Counted from the first letter of the stretch, positions 9,209-16,379 are shown. The stretch: 46,072 bases of DNA from Selenomonadaceae bacterium (GCA_017427545.1 JAFRSO010000085.1:1-46072), one strand, 5' to 3'. The notes: generated by a model not told the origin, from the letters alone. A program made the numbers and translations.

Positions 9209-9640
9209 ATGCAACTTTGGGAAATCGCAAATCCTGTGGCGAACTTTAGCGGCAATGCGTCGCAGACTTTATACAGGGGCAAGCAAAATGTTTCTTCGGC
9301 ATACGCGCAAATTCTCGCCGAAAAAATTTCAAACATCAAAGCCGACGTTGAGCAAATGGAAGCGGTTCAAGAACAACTAGACGAGATAGACGAACTTCAC
9401 GCGGAGTTGACGGGCGGCGGAGTAAATATCCCGACAGTCGAAACGGTTGCACGATTCATGCCGGACGGTTCAATCATGGTGACGACTTATGAGGACGGGA
9501 AAATTACCGAGCAAGTCAAACATAAGCCGCACATGACGGTTATGCCCGATTACACTGCGCCGCCAAAACCTGACGGATCAGTTGACACGGAGTTGAAGCC
9601 GACGCAGAATTTTGATTTGCAATTGTTGCTGATGATGTAG
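9209..9640 (+). CDS. Unrecognised protein with helical core
   Basis: 143 aa from the ATG at 9209, which has GGGGAG ten bases upstream. An in-frame GTG at 9200 and a farther upstream start are less likely. Residues ~25-70 form a charged helix with coiled-coil character (KISNIKADVEQMEAVQEQLD). The middle contains a short segment with strand propensity (FMPDGSIMVTTYEDGKI). The C-terminus is Pro-rich and ends in NFDLQLLLMM. No family was recognised. It has its own promoter, and another strong promoter separates it from the next gene. Confidence 0.75.
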   Translation: MQLWEIANPVANFSGNASQTLYRGKQNVSSAYAQILAEKISNIKADVEQMEAVQEQLDEIDELHAELTGGGVNIPTVETVARFMPDGSIMVTTYEDGKITEQVKHKPHMTVMPDYTAPPKPDGSVDTELKPTQNFDLQLLLMM

Positions 9641-9646
9641 CCCTGC

Positions 9647-9675
9647 TTGACTTTAATCGAAAATTTCTGTATAGT
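9647..9675 (+). promoter_or_regulatory. Strong promoter of the 255-aa gene
   Basis: TTGACT at 9647-9652, a 17-bp spacer, then TATAGT at 9670-9675. An AAGGAGG Shine-Dalgarno lies just before the ATG at 9727, predicting high expression. Confidence 0.8.
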
Positions 9676-9726
9676 TTGCTTGTAGGATTCGTAACGGAAT
9701 AGCTGTTTCACAAGGAGGTTTTTATC

Positions 9727-10494
9727 ATGGCTGTAAACGCTACGGCAGGAAATTCTTGGGCTGTTGCACAGTACGCTATGCAAACCAAGAATGCTTCAAA
9801 CACAAAATCAGCCGCAGAAAGTTTGTTGCCGCAAAATCAAGATGCGAAAGTCGGCGACGCGTTCGAGTTGGACATTTCCGACGCGGCTAAAAAGGCTCAA
9901 CAGGCTCCCAAGTCGGCGGAAGATTTCACCGTCGATAACGAAAGTGCGCAGGAAACTAAAGGACTTTCCGCCGAACAAGTCAGTGCGCTGAAAGATGATT
10001 TAGCGGCGCAGGAGCAAACAATGCTCAACGTGATGATTCAGGCGTTGACCGAATCGAACGACAAGTTGCAGAGCTGGCTTGATGACGGCGTGGGAATTCT
10101 GAACTTCGGCGGCGTACAAATTGACGCGGCACGTTTCGCATTGCCGGAAGTGGCGACGAATGCAGAGGACGCAGCAAAGGCCATTGCACCCGGCGGAGCA
10201 TGGTCGGTTGACGCAGTGTCGACGCGCGTTTTCGATTTGGCAACGGCGATTGCGGGCGATGATCCCGAAAAACTCGCTCAAATGCGTGCGGCTGTCGAAG
10301 AGGGTTTCAAGCAAGCGGGTATGGTTTGGAAGGACTCAACCGGTCAAAGCAAGTTGCCTGAAATCTCAACGCAAACTTACAACGAAATTATGAGCCGCTT
10401 CGATAAGCGTGCCGGCGAACTTAGCGGAACTTCAACGGCTGACACTGCGGCCAATGTCACGGTGAACACGACGGCTGAAAAAATTCTCGAATAA
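9727..10494 (+). CDS. Unrecognised acidic helical protein, possibly DUF5610-like
   Basis: 255 aa, acidic, rich in Ala, Glu and Asp. The N-terminal ~90 residues look disordered. Residues ~95-240 are predicted mostly helical. The segment WSVDAVSTRVFDLATAIAGD followed by AAVEEGFKQAGMVW resembles, from memory, the DUF5610-type layout seen in some flagellar or surface-associated hypothetical proteins; this is weak. No signal peptide or membrane segment. The start is secure, with AAGGAGG at ideal spacing. Monocistronic, between a strong promoter and a strong terminator. Confidence 0.8.
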   Translation: MAVNATAGNSWAVAQYAMQTKNASNTKSAAESLLPQNQDAKVGDAFELDISDAAKKAQQAPKSAEDFTVDNESAQETKGLSAEQVSALKDDLAAQEQTMLNVMIQALTESNDKLQSWLDDGVGILNFGGVQIDAARFALPEVATNAEDAAKAIAPGGAWSVDAVSTRVFDLATAIAGDDPEKLAQMRAAVEEGFKQAGMVWKDSTGQSKLPEISTQTYNEIMSRFDKRAGELSGTSTADTAANVTVNTTAEKILE

Positions 10495-10524
10495 AATTAC
10501 GCGGCGAAAGTGCCGACATAAATT

Positions 10525-10563
10525 AAAAGGCTGCCACGCATGAAAATGTTTGGCAGTCTTTTG
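10525..10563 (+). terminator. Intrinsic terminator
   Basis: A 12-bp stem (AAAAGGCTGCCA with TGGCAGTCTTTT, one G-T pair) with a 14-base loop and T-rich 3' side, 30 bases after the 255-aa gene. Confidence 0.8.
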
Positions 10564-10808
10564 AGTTGCAAAATTTAATTGGTAACATTGAAGCCGTCAA
10601 GGATGACGGCTAAGCCCGCGCACTGAGCGTGACGCGAAGTCTGCGGGCAACTCAACCTTACGGTTAGCCGTAACGTTAAAATCATTAGCGACTAACGCCC
10701 CCGCGAGGTGTCTTTTCTTTTGCATACTTTTCTTTGGACAAGCAAAGAAAAGTATGAATAACTCACGCATGAAAATGTTAGGCAGTCTTTTGAGTTGCAA
10801 AATTTAAT
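10535..10808. repeat. 45-nt direct repeats flanking the structured repeat
   Basis: 10535-10579 and 10764-10808 are identical over 45 bases except for one mismatch. The left copy includes the 3' half of the terminator. The right copy has lost the 5' arm. Together they bracket the first structured-repeat copy. Confidence 0.9.
10581..10757. repeat. Structured ~178-bp repeat, copy A
   Basis: Closely matches 19665-19842. It contains three hairpins: GCCGTC/GACGGC at 10592-10611, GCCCGC/GCGGGC near 10614-10648, and a long terminal stem ACTTTTCTTTG-gacaag-CAAAGAAAAGT. A 41-base block in the middle is identical in both copies. The minus-strand open frame here (RHLAGALVA...) is probably not a gene, because differences between copies alter codons but keep base pairing. 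Confidence 0.85.
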
Positions 10809-10816
10809 CGTGTGAT

Positions 10817-10837
10817 TAACTCCTAACTCCTAATTTC
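10817..10837. repeat. TAACTCC heptamer repeats
   Basis: TAACTCC, TAACTCC, TAATTTC in tandem downstream of the structured repeat. Confidence 0.7.
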
Positions 10838-10881
10838 TAATTGAAAAGTGCCGCCTTTCGACGACACTTGAATTTTCAATG

Positions 10882-10966
10882 TGGTGGGCAGGGATGGATT
10901 CGAACCATCGTACTCAGTGAGAACGGATTTACAGTCCGTCGCCTTTAACCACTCGGCCACCTACCC
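10882..10966 (-). tRNA. tRNA-Tyr (GTA)
   Basis: 85 nt, class II with a long variable arm. Acceptor GGGTAGG pairs with CCTGCCC, CCA is encoded, and the anticodon loop CTGTAAA gives GTA. Last tRNA of the cluster. Confidence 0.95.
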
Positions 10967-11170
10967 GCTTAGGCACATGCAACCAACATGCACCTTCATC
11001 GTCCCTAAATACCCTAGAGGGACTTGAACCGTTACTGAGAACTTACAGAGCTTTGAGCTAATGTCTCATTCCTGCTTCAATGCGTCCGCTTTTGCCGAGG
11101 CTACTTGCGTTTGGTATGACGCTCCACAGGCTTAAATTCCCCGCTAACGAACGGGTAAGTTTTTTCAAAA
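10967..11170. other. 204-nt spacer inside the tRNA cluster, with a tRNA-like scrap
   Basis: Other spacers in this cluster are 5-30 bases. On the minus strand, TTAGCTCA-AAGCTC near 11045-11065 resembles a D arm, and GGTTCAAGTCC near 11018-11030 resembles a T loop. No acceptor or intact anticodon stem can be drawn. It may be a decayed tRNA. Confidence 0.35.
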
Positions 11171-11248
11171 TGGCGACCCTGGAGGGATTCGAACCCCCGA
11201 CCCTTTGATTCGTAGTCAAATACTCTAATCCAACTGAGCTACAGAGTC
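11171..11248 (-). tRNA. tRNA-Arg (ACG)
   Basis: Acceptor GACTCTG pairs with CAGGGTC (one T-G pair), anticodon loop CTACGAA, CCA encoded. Confidence 0.95.
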
Positions 11249-11261
11249 ATATATTTTAAGT

Positions 11262-11338
11262 TGGTGGACCCACTAGGACTTGAACCTAGGACCGACCGGT
11301 TATGAGCCGGTTGCTCTAACCAACTGAGCTACGGGTCC
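11262..11338 (-). tRNA. tRNA with CAT anticodon, probably tRNA-Ile2 (lysidine type)
   Basis: Intact cloverleaf, 77 nt, GGACCCG/TGGGTCC acceptor, loop CTCATAA. Separate elongator Met (22957) and initiator fMet (23114) genes exist here. The GGACC acceptor and GGCTCATAACC stem resemble recalled Firmicutes tRNA-Ile2, so Ile (after TilS modification) is preferred over Met. Confidence 0.8.
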
Positions 11339-11368
11339 AACCGGTTTCCAACTTGCTGTCAAAAAAAT

Positions 11369-11444
11369 TGGAGCGGACAACGAGGCTCGAACTCGCTACC
11401 TCAACCTTGGCAAGGTTGCGCTCTACCAGATGAGCTATGTCCGC
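11369..11444 (-). tRNA. tRNA-Gly (GCC), copy 1
   Basis: Acceptor GCGGACA with TGTCCGC, loop TTGCCAA, CCA encoded. Confidence 0.95.
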
Positions 11445-11449
11445 AAGTT

Positions 11450-11524
11450 TGGAGCGGAAAACGAGGCTCGAACTCGCGACCCCAACCTTGGCAAGGTTGT
11501 GCTCTACCACTGAGCTACTTCCGC
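11450..11524 (-). tRNA. tRNA-Gly (GCC), copy 2
   Basis: Near-duplicate of the adjacent tRNA-Gly with five bases between them. First gene of the cluster. Acceptor GCGGAAG with TTTCCGC (one mismatch-tolerant pair), loop TTGCCAA. Confidence 0.95.
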
Positions 11525-11568
11525 TCGTCTTAATCTCAAGCATCAAACTTTCGATTAACACAAGGCGC

Positions 11569-11597
11569 ATTATACGTGCTTTAATAAATTTTGTCAA
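11569..11597 (-). promoter_or_regulatory. Promoter of the tRNA cluster
   Basis: On the minus strand TTGACA (11597-11592), 17 bp, TATAAT (11574-11569), a consensus promoter. The -35 overlaps the stop codon of queC. Confidence 0.85.
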
Positions 11598-12298
11598 GGG
11601 AAATTTTTAACCAACGCGGGATCTTTAACGCCGTTCAATGCAAAAGCTTGCGCCCTGTCACGGCAAGTGGCGCATTGTCCGCAGGGAATATCGCCGCGTT
11701 CGTAACAGCTCCACGTCAATTCATACGGAACGCCGAGTTGCAAGCCGACTTTGACGACATCGGATTTTTTTTGGCAGAGGAACGGTGCGACCAGATGAAT
11801 TTTTTCATAGGTGCCGATTCTCAAAGCCGCACTCATCGCCGCGATAAATTGAGCACTGCAATCGGCGTAAGCGTGACCGGCCGTATCGTCGGAATGAACG
11901 CCGATATAAATTTCAACCAAATCATCATCGTAAAGCCCGTCAGCAAAACTCGCCGCCATAGAAAGCATAAGGCCGTTGCGGAAGGGTACGTAGGTTGAAA
12001 TTTTCTGCGAACGATTTTTTTCAATCTGCGCGGCGTAAGAAATTTTTTCGAGTGACTCCGTTGACTTATCCAGCAGGGCGGAATTTGAGTGGCGGAAAAT
12101 TTCTGCGGCGTCAAATTCGTAGCGGGCGACGTTGTAAAAATTTGCGACGTTGACGGACGCTTCAAGCTCTTTGGCGTGACGTTGACCGTAGAAAACCGAA
12201 AGTGCCGAAACATTTTCCGCGCCGAATTTATTTACGGCAATGGCAAGACACGTCGTCGAATCCAGCCCGCCGCTTGAGAGTACGACCGCCTTACTCAT
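11594..12298 (-). CDS. queC: 7-cyano-7-deazaguanine synthase
   Basis: 234 aa. Converts 7-carboxy-7-deazaguanine to preQ0 with ATP and ammonia, in queuosine biosynthesis. Visible motifs are the PP-loop SSGGLDSTTCL at residues ~7-17 and the C-terminal zinc-binding cysteine set in SCYERGDIPCGQCATCRDR. The start ATG at 12298 overlaps the end of the glutaredoxin-like gene by eight bases, indicating translational coupling. The longer upstream frame is just that gene's shadow. The stop codon overlaps the tRNA promoter. No other queuosine genes are adjacent. Confidence 0.96.
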   Translation of the reverse strand: MSKAVVLSSGGLDSTTCLAIAVNKFGAENVSALSVFYGQRHAKELEASVNVANFYNVARYEFDAAEIFRHSNSALLDKSTESLEKISYAAQIEKNRSQKISTYVPFRNGLMLSMAASFADGLYDDDLVEIYIGVHSDDTAGHAYADCSAQFIAAMSAALRIGTYEKIHLVAPFLCQKKSDVVKVGLQLGVPYELTWSCYERGDIPCGQCATCRDRAQAFALNGVKDPALVKNFP

Positions 12299-12563
12299 TG
12301 GCAGCCTCAAAAACTTTCTGCACGTTGGCAAGACATTCCTCGTAACTTTCGCCGGGGTGAGCCTCGTAAATTTTCTTGCCGTCAACATACATGCTCGGCA
12401 CGTAATAATAATCGGTGAATTTTTCGGCAAGGTCAGGTTGAAAATATTTGTCGATAACTTCAAGCTCCGTCGCCGCAAAATTTTTCTTAACCGCGTCAAT
12501 CGCCTTGAATGCCGCCGCACAATACGGGCAGCCTTTCATTTTAATCATCGTAATTTTTTTCAT
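12291..12563 (-). CDS. Glutaredoxin-like thioredoxin-fold protein
   Basis: 90 aa. A redox-active CPYC motif lies at residues ~12-15 (MKGCPYCAAA), with the cis-proline in YVPSMYVDG. Full length for a small glutaredoxin or NrdH-like protein. It may serve as a thiol reductant; the substrate is unknown. Located between map and queC in a tight minus-strand operon. Confidence 0.88.
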   Translation of the reverse strand: MKKITMIKMKGCPYCAAAFKAIDAVKKNFAATELEVIDKYFQPDLAEKFTDYYYVPSMYVDGKKIYEAHPGESYEECLANVQKVFEAANE

Positions 12564-12573
12564 GACAGCCTCC

Positions 12574-13479
12574 TCAACTCGCTAAAACCTCCGCGCCGTT
12601 CTCCGTAATCAAAATAGTTTTCTCCCATTGCGCCGATAAACTGCCGTCAGCAGTCCGAACCGTCCAATGATCTTTCTCGTCAGTCGTGACTTTTGCGGAA
12701 CCAGCATTAATCATCGGCTCAACCGTCAAGACAATTCCCGGTACAAGAAGCATACCGGTTTCAGCTTTGCAATCGTGACTGACGAACGGTTCAAGATGAA
12801 ATTTTTTCCCGACGCCGTGACCGCCCAAATCTATGACGACGGAATAGCCGTTATCATGCGCCATTTTCCCGCAAGCTGCACCGATATCCCCGACGAAATG
12901 CCACGCCTTAGCCGCCGCAATTCCCGCCTCCATAATGTCATGCGTCACGTCAATCAACCTTTGAGCTTCGGAAGAAATTTCGCCGACGGTGTACATGCGC
13001 GAGGCGTCCGCAAAATATCCGTCAAGATCAGTCGTGATGTCAATGTTGAGAATATCGCCCGCCTTGAGAATTTCCTTGCGTGACGGAATGCCATGACAGA
13101 CGACATTGTTGACGGAAATGCAAATGCTCTTCGGATATCCTTCAAAGCCGAGGCAACTTGGATTAGCCCCGTGACTTACAATGAATTCATGCGCGGCATT
13201 GTTTAGCGTCAAGGTGTCGACGCCCTCTTTGACAAGCTCGCCCATCAGGTCAAGTGCGCCCGTATTGATGACTGCCGCCCGCTTGATGCCTTCAATGTCC
13301 GCCGCATTGTTGATTAATCTTTTCGGCGGACGAACTTGATTTTTAGACTTGATGAATTTTATCTCTTCGATTCTGGCGTCAAAGTCCGCGTGACATTTTT
13401 TGTATTTCTTGCCGCTTCCGCACCAACACGGGTCGTTTCGTCTCATATTTCGCAACATCTCCCTGAAAAGCTTCAACAT
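12574..13479 (-). CDS. map: Methionine aminopeptidase type I with SEC-C motif
   Basis: 301 aa. Removes N-terminal Met from nascent proteins. Residues ~14-30 are a SEC-C zinc motif (RNDPCWCGSGKKYKKC), an extension known in some Firmicutes Map proteins. The catalytic core follows, with metal ligands in NIDITTDLDGYFADAS, GGHGVGKKFH, TVEPMI and QWEKTI. The ATG at 13479 lies one base after the stop codon of the upstream gene and is preceded by GAGG; ATGs 7 or 11 codons in are possible alternatives. The minus-strand operon order is reactivation protein, map, glutaredoxin-like, queC. Confidence 0.95.
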   Translation of the reverse strand: MLKLFREMLRNMRRNDPCWCGSGKKYKKCHADFDARIEEIKFIKSKNQVRPPKRLINNAADIEGIKRAAVINTGALDLMGELVKEGVDTLTLNNAAHEFIVSHGANPSCLGFEGYPKSICISVNNVVCHGIPSRKEILKAGDILNIDITTDLDGYFADASRMYTVGEISSEAQRLIDVTHDIMEAGIAAAKAWHFVGDIGAACGKMAHDNGYSVVIDLGGHGVGKKFHLEPFVSHDCKAETGMLLVPGIVLTVEPMINAGSAKVTTDEKDHWTVRTADGSLSAQWEKTILITENGAEVLAS

Positions 13480-13480
13480 A

Positions 13481-14140
13481 TTATTTCCTCATTGAGCAAT
13501 CGAATTTATTGCAAGTCTCACAATTCCCTAGTTCCCAGTTCCTAGTTCCTAGTTCCTTACAAAGACCGATAATCGCTGTGATTGACTTGCGCGGCTCAAG
13601 CATCATTGCCGAACTTAAACTCATGCCGATTTTATCTGCGCCGCAAATTTTAAAAAGTTTCTCCTGCTCTGTCAAATTCCAATCGCCGTAACCGGGGCTG
13701 AACCTCCAACGCATTTTGTAGCCGTCCTTAGAAAACTTCGCCGCAAAATTTTTCTCCATTAAATCAGCCGCCTGCTCAACTGCCGAAGTTGCCGCCGCGT
13801 CCAAAAGTATCGATGACAGATATTCTCCGCGCTCAAATTTTTTCGTGACTTCGCGCTCAATTTCAAAGCCGACCGTCACCGCCATGCAAATGACTTTATC
13901 GCAGCCGTCAAGGTGTTTGATTATCGACTTGCCCGCGATTGTAAACGGCGGCTCACTCGCTACGGTGTGATTGCAATAGTCGTAAACTTCCCACACGCCG
14001 CGCACGTCAATCAACAGCAATGCCTCTTCGCAAGCGTCGCGGATATTTTTTTCCCCGAAATTTTGAGCCTTCCTCAAGCCCGCGTATCGTCGAGTTTCCG
14101 CCGCGTCTATCGTCAAAATTTGCGCGTTGTATATCGGCAA
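13481..14140 (-). CDS. Stand-alone MetH reactivation-domain protein
   Basis: 219 aa. Matches the AdoMet-binding activation domain of cobalamin-dependent methionine synthase, with RWRFSPGYGDWNLTEQ (residues ~149-164) and MSLSSAMMLEPRKS near 178-191. The C-terminal Cys motif CETCNKFDC is typical of the separate-protein version. Likely partner of the short MetH at 4232-6589, reductively remethylating inactive cob(II)alamin. Start is TTG at 14140 with AAGGAGG eight bases upstream. The linker before the Cys tail is encoded by a heptamer repeat (13529-13556). It begins an operon with map. Confidence 0.87.
   Translation of the reverse strand: MPIYNAQILTIDAAETRRYAGLRKAQNFGEKNIRDACEEALLLIDVRGVWEVYDYCNHTVASEPPFTIAGKSIIKHLDGCDKVICMAVTVGFEIEREVTKKFERGEYLSSILLDAAATSAVEQAADLMEKNFAAKFSKDGYKMRWRFSPGYGDWNLTEQEKLFKICGADKIGMSLSSAMMLEPRKSITAIIGLCKELGTRNWELGNCETCNKFDCSMRK
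13529..13556 (-). repeat. In-frame YAGTTCC heptamer x4
   Basis: On the plus strand TAGTTCC, CAGTTCC, TAGTTCC, TAGTTCC. In the minus-strand gene it encodes ELGTRNWELGN. The only C-variant unit makes codon 202 TGG (Trp); the consensus unit there would make TAG. Confidence 0.9.
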
Positions 14141-14163
14141 CTTGAACGCCTCCTTTGCAGAAA

Positions 14164-14192
14164 ATTTTATCGCCCTTGCTCAAAGCCGTCAA
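14164..14192 (-). promoter_or_regulatory. Promoter of the reactivation-protein/map/queC operon
   Basis: Minus strand TTGACG (14192-14187), 17-bp spacer, TAAAAT (14169-14164), upstream of the TTG start at 14140. Confidence 0.6.
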
Positions 14193-14224
14193 TATCAAAA
14201 TTTTACATTGTCAACTGCCGAAGA

Positions 14225-14253
14225 TTTACTTTTCCGCGAAGGCAACCTATAAT
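14225..14253 (+). promoter_or_regulatory. Promoter of ridA and probably the downstream genes
   Basis: TTTACT at 14225-14230, 17 bp, TATAAT at 14248-14253. Divergent from the minus-strand promoter nearby. Confidence 0.7.
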
Positions 14254-14285
14254 GCACTCAAAATGTTAATTCGGGAGGTAATGAC

Positions 14286-14657
14286 ATGAGAATTATTCAC
14301 ACTGATAACGCGCCCGCAGCTGTCGGACCTTACAGCCAGGCGATTAAAGTCAACGGGCTTTTGTACACTTCGGGGCAAATTGCCATTGATCCCGTTGTCG
14401 GCAAAATCGTTGCGACCAATATCGAAGGTCAAGCCGCGCAATGCTGTAAAAATTTGGCGGCGATACTTGAGGCGGCCGGCTACGACTTCAGCGAAGTTTT
14501 CAAGACGACGTGTTTTCTTGCCGACATTGCCGACTTTAAGGCCTTCAATGAGGTTTACGAAAAATATTTTATCAGCAAGCCCGCGCGCAGTTGCGTTGCC
14601 GTCAAGGAATTGCCTATGGGTGCTCTCTGCGAAATTGAATTGATTGCCGCCAAATGA
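14286..14657 (+). CDS. ridA: RidA/YjgF-family enamine/imine deaminase
   Basis: 123 aa, full length. RidA hydrolyses reactive 2-aminoacrylate and related imines from PLP enzymes. Family motifs: GPYSQAI at residues ~14-20, YTSGQI ~30-35, and the C-terminal PARSCVAVKELPMGALCEIE with the substrate-binding Arg. GGGAGG lies seven bases before the ATG. First gene of a possible plus-strand run with ecfA1, ecfA2 and aroA. Confidence 0.95.
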   Translation: MRIIHTDNAPAAVGPYSQAIKVNGLLYTSGQIAIDPVVGKIVATNIEGQAAQCCKNLAAILEAAGYDFSEVFKTTCFLADIADFKAFNEVYEKYFISKPARSCVAVKELPMGALCEIELIAAK

Positions 14658-14742
14658 GCCGCTTTAAAAGCGGCAGAACAGTTAGCGCGTTTTAATATTA
14701 CGACAATTTCAGCCGATTCGCCGCGAAATGAGGTAAAAATTT

Positions 14743-15564
14743 TTGGAAATTATTCAAGTAAAAAATCTTAGTCACATCTACAAAAGTTCTTCGGGCGATA
14801 AAGTTGCTCTCGACGGCGTGAGTTTTTCGATTGCCGATGGTGAATTTGTCGCGATAATCGGCACGAACGGTTCCGGCAAGTCGACGCTGGCAAAACATTT
14901 TAACGCGCTTCTTCTGCCGACGGACGGGAAAATTTTTGTCGACGGCTTGGACACTTCCGACGAGAAAAATCTTTGGCACGTCCGCGAAAATGTCGGCATG
15001 GTCTTCCAAAATCCCGACAGTGAAATTGTCGCGGCGATTGTCGAAGATGACGTTGCCTTTGGATTGGAAAATTTAGGCATTGCGCCGGAAAAAATCCGTG
15101 AACGCGTCGACCTCGCACTTGATGACGTGAACATGAGCGATTATAAAAATTTCGCGCCATCAAAACTTAGCGGCGGTCAGAAGCAACGAATTGCAATCGC
15201 GGGAGTTATCGCCATGCAGACAAAAATTATCGTCTTCGATGAGCCGACAGCAATGCTTGATCCGCAAGGTCGCCGCGAAGTTTTGGAAATGGTTAAACGC
15301 CTTCACGCGCAAGGCAAGACGATAATTTACATAACGCATTTCATGGAAGAGGCCGCCGCGGCTCAAAGAGTTTTCGTAATGGAAGGCGGAAGAATCATTT
15401 TGGACGGAACGCCGCGAGAAATTTTCACGAACGTCAAGGAAATGAAGCGGCTCGGATTTGATGTACCCGTCGCGGTTGAGATTGCCGAACGCTTGCGCCG
15501 AAAAGGTTTCAAGCTCCCGCAGAAGATTTTGACGGCTGAAGAACTTTCGGAGGCGTTGCGATGA
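14743..15564 (+). CDS. ecfA1: ECF transporter ATPase, EcfA1-type
   Basis: 273 aa. ATPase of an energy-coupling-factor (vitamin/metal uptake) transporter at the cytoplasmic membrane. Walker A GTNGSGKST at residues ~40-48, Q-loop MVFQNPDSEIVA, signature LSGGQKQR, Walker B IIVFDEPTAMLDP and the H-loop YITHFMEE. The start is TTG at 14743 with GAGG ten bases upstream. Overlaps ecfA2 by four bases (ATGA). The usual partner ecfT is not next in the operon, and no substrate-binding S component is in the window. Confidence 0.92.
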   Translation: MEIIQVKNLSHIYKSSSGDKVALDGVSFSIADGEFVAIIGTNGSGKSTLAKHFNALLLPTDGKIFVDGLDTSDEKNLWHVRENVGMVFQNPDSEIVAAIVEDDVAFGLENLGIAPEKIRERVDLALDDVNMSDYKNFAPSKLSGGQKQRIAIAGVIAMQTKIIVFDEPTAMLDPQGRREVLEMVKRLHAQGKTIIYITHFMEEAAAAQRVFVMEGGRIILDGTPREIFTNVKEMKRLGFDVPVAVEIAERLRRKGFKLPQKILTAEELSEALR

Positions 15565-16379
15565 TTAGCGTTAAAAATGTGAGCTACACTTACATGACGG
15601 GCACGCCATTTGAGAAAACCGCGCTGAAAAATATTTCGTTCGACGTGGCGGAAGGCGAAGTTTTAGCGATTGCGGGGCATACGGGTAGCGGCAAGTCCAC
15701 GTTGATTCAAATTGTCGCGGGATTGATTGAGTTGACGAGCGGCACGGTTGAGATTGACGGGTTGAGCGTTGCCGATAAAAAAATTCGACGCCTCGTCGGA
15801 ATCGTCTTCCAATATCCCGAACATCAGCTTTTTGAGGAAACTGTTGAGAGTGATATTGCCTTCGGGCCGAAAAATTTTGGCTTGAGTGAGGCGGAAATTT
15901 CTGCGCGAGTGGATGAGGCAATGCGGCAAGTCGGTTTGGACGCGGCGTTGAAAAAATCTTCACCGTTTGAACTTTCCGGCGGTCAGCGTCGACGCGTGGC
16001 AATCGCGGGGATTTTGGCACTCAAGCCGAAATATTTAATCCTCGACGAACCGACAGCAGGTCTTGATCCTTTGGCGAAAAAAAATCTGCTCAACGAAATT
16101 TTCGGCGACGTAAAAAAATCGGGCGTCACGATAATTTTAGTTTCGCACAACATGGAAGACATAGCCAACTTTGCAAATCGCGTGGTCGTCCTGGCGCATG
16201 GAAAAATTTTATTCGTCGGGACGCCGCGTGAACTTTTTGTCCGCGAAGAAATTTTACAGACTGCAGGATTGGAGCCGCCGCCGATATCAAAACTTTTGCG
16301 GACGCTCAACATTGACGGACGGGCTTTGACACTCGACGAGGCGGAAAAAATTATTTTATCCACACGGAAGAAACGTTAA
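15561..16379 (+). CDS. ecfA2: ECF transporter ATPase, EcfA2-type
   Basis: 272 aa. Second ATPase of the ECF module. Walker A GHTGSGKST (residues ~39-47), Q-loop VFQYPEHQLFEET (the EHQLF form is typical of EcfA2), signature LSGGQRRR, Walker B YLILDEPTAGLDP. Translationally coupled to ecfA1. The next gene is aroA instead of the usual ecfT, so EcfT must be encoded elsewhere. Confidence 0.92.
   Translation: MISVKNVSYTYMTGTPFEKTALKNISFDVAEGEVLAIAGHTGSGKSTLIQIVAGLIELTSGTVEIDGLSVADKKIRRLVGIVFQYPEHQLFEETVESDIAFGPKNFGLSEAEISARVDEAMRQVGLDAALKKSSPFELSGGQRRRVAIAGILALKPKYLILDEPTAGLDPLAKKNLLNEIFGDVKKSGVTIILVSHNMEDIANFANRVVVLAHGKILFVGTPRELFVREEILQTAGLEPPPISKLLRTLNIDGRALTLDEAEKIILSTRKKR

Larger units (their letters stand above)
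10495..10881. other. Long non-coding interval: terminator, structured repeat, heptamers
   Basis: Nearly 390 bases without a credible gene. It holds a terminator, a ~177-bp structured repeat enclosed by 45-nt direct repeats, and TAACTCC heptamers at 10817-10837, ending at the tRNA-Tyr 3' end. Confidence 0.7.

Noticed and set aside
10597..10800. Minus-strand open frame containing RHLAGALVA
   Set aside because: Matches the structured repeat only. Between the two copies, substitutions change amino acids but preserve hairpins, so it is probably not coding.
11018..11065. Complete sixth tRNA gene in the cluster
   Set aside because: No acceptor stem, no intact anticodon stem; reported only as a possible remnant.
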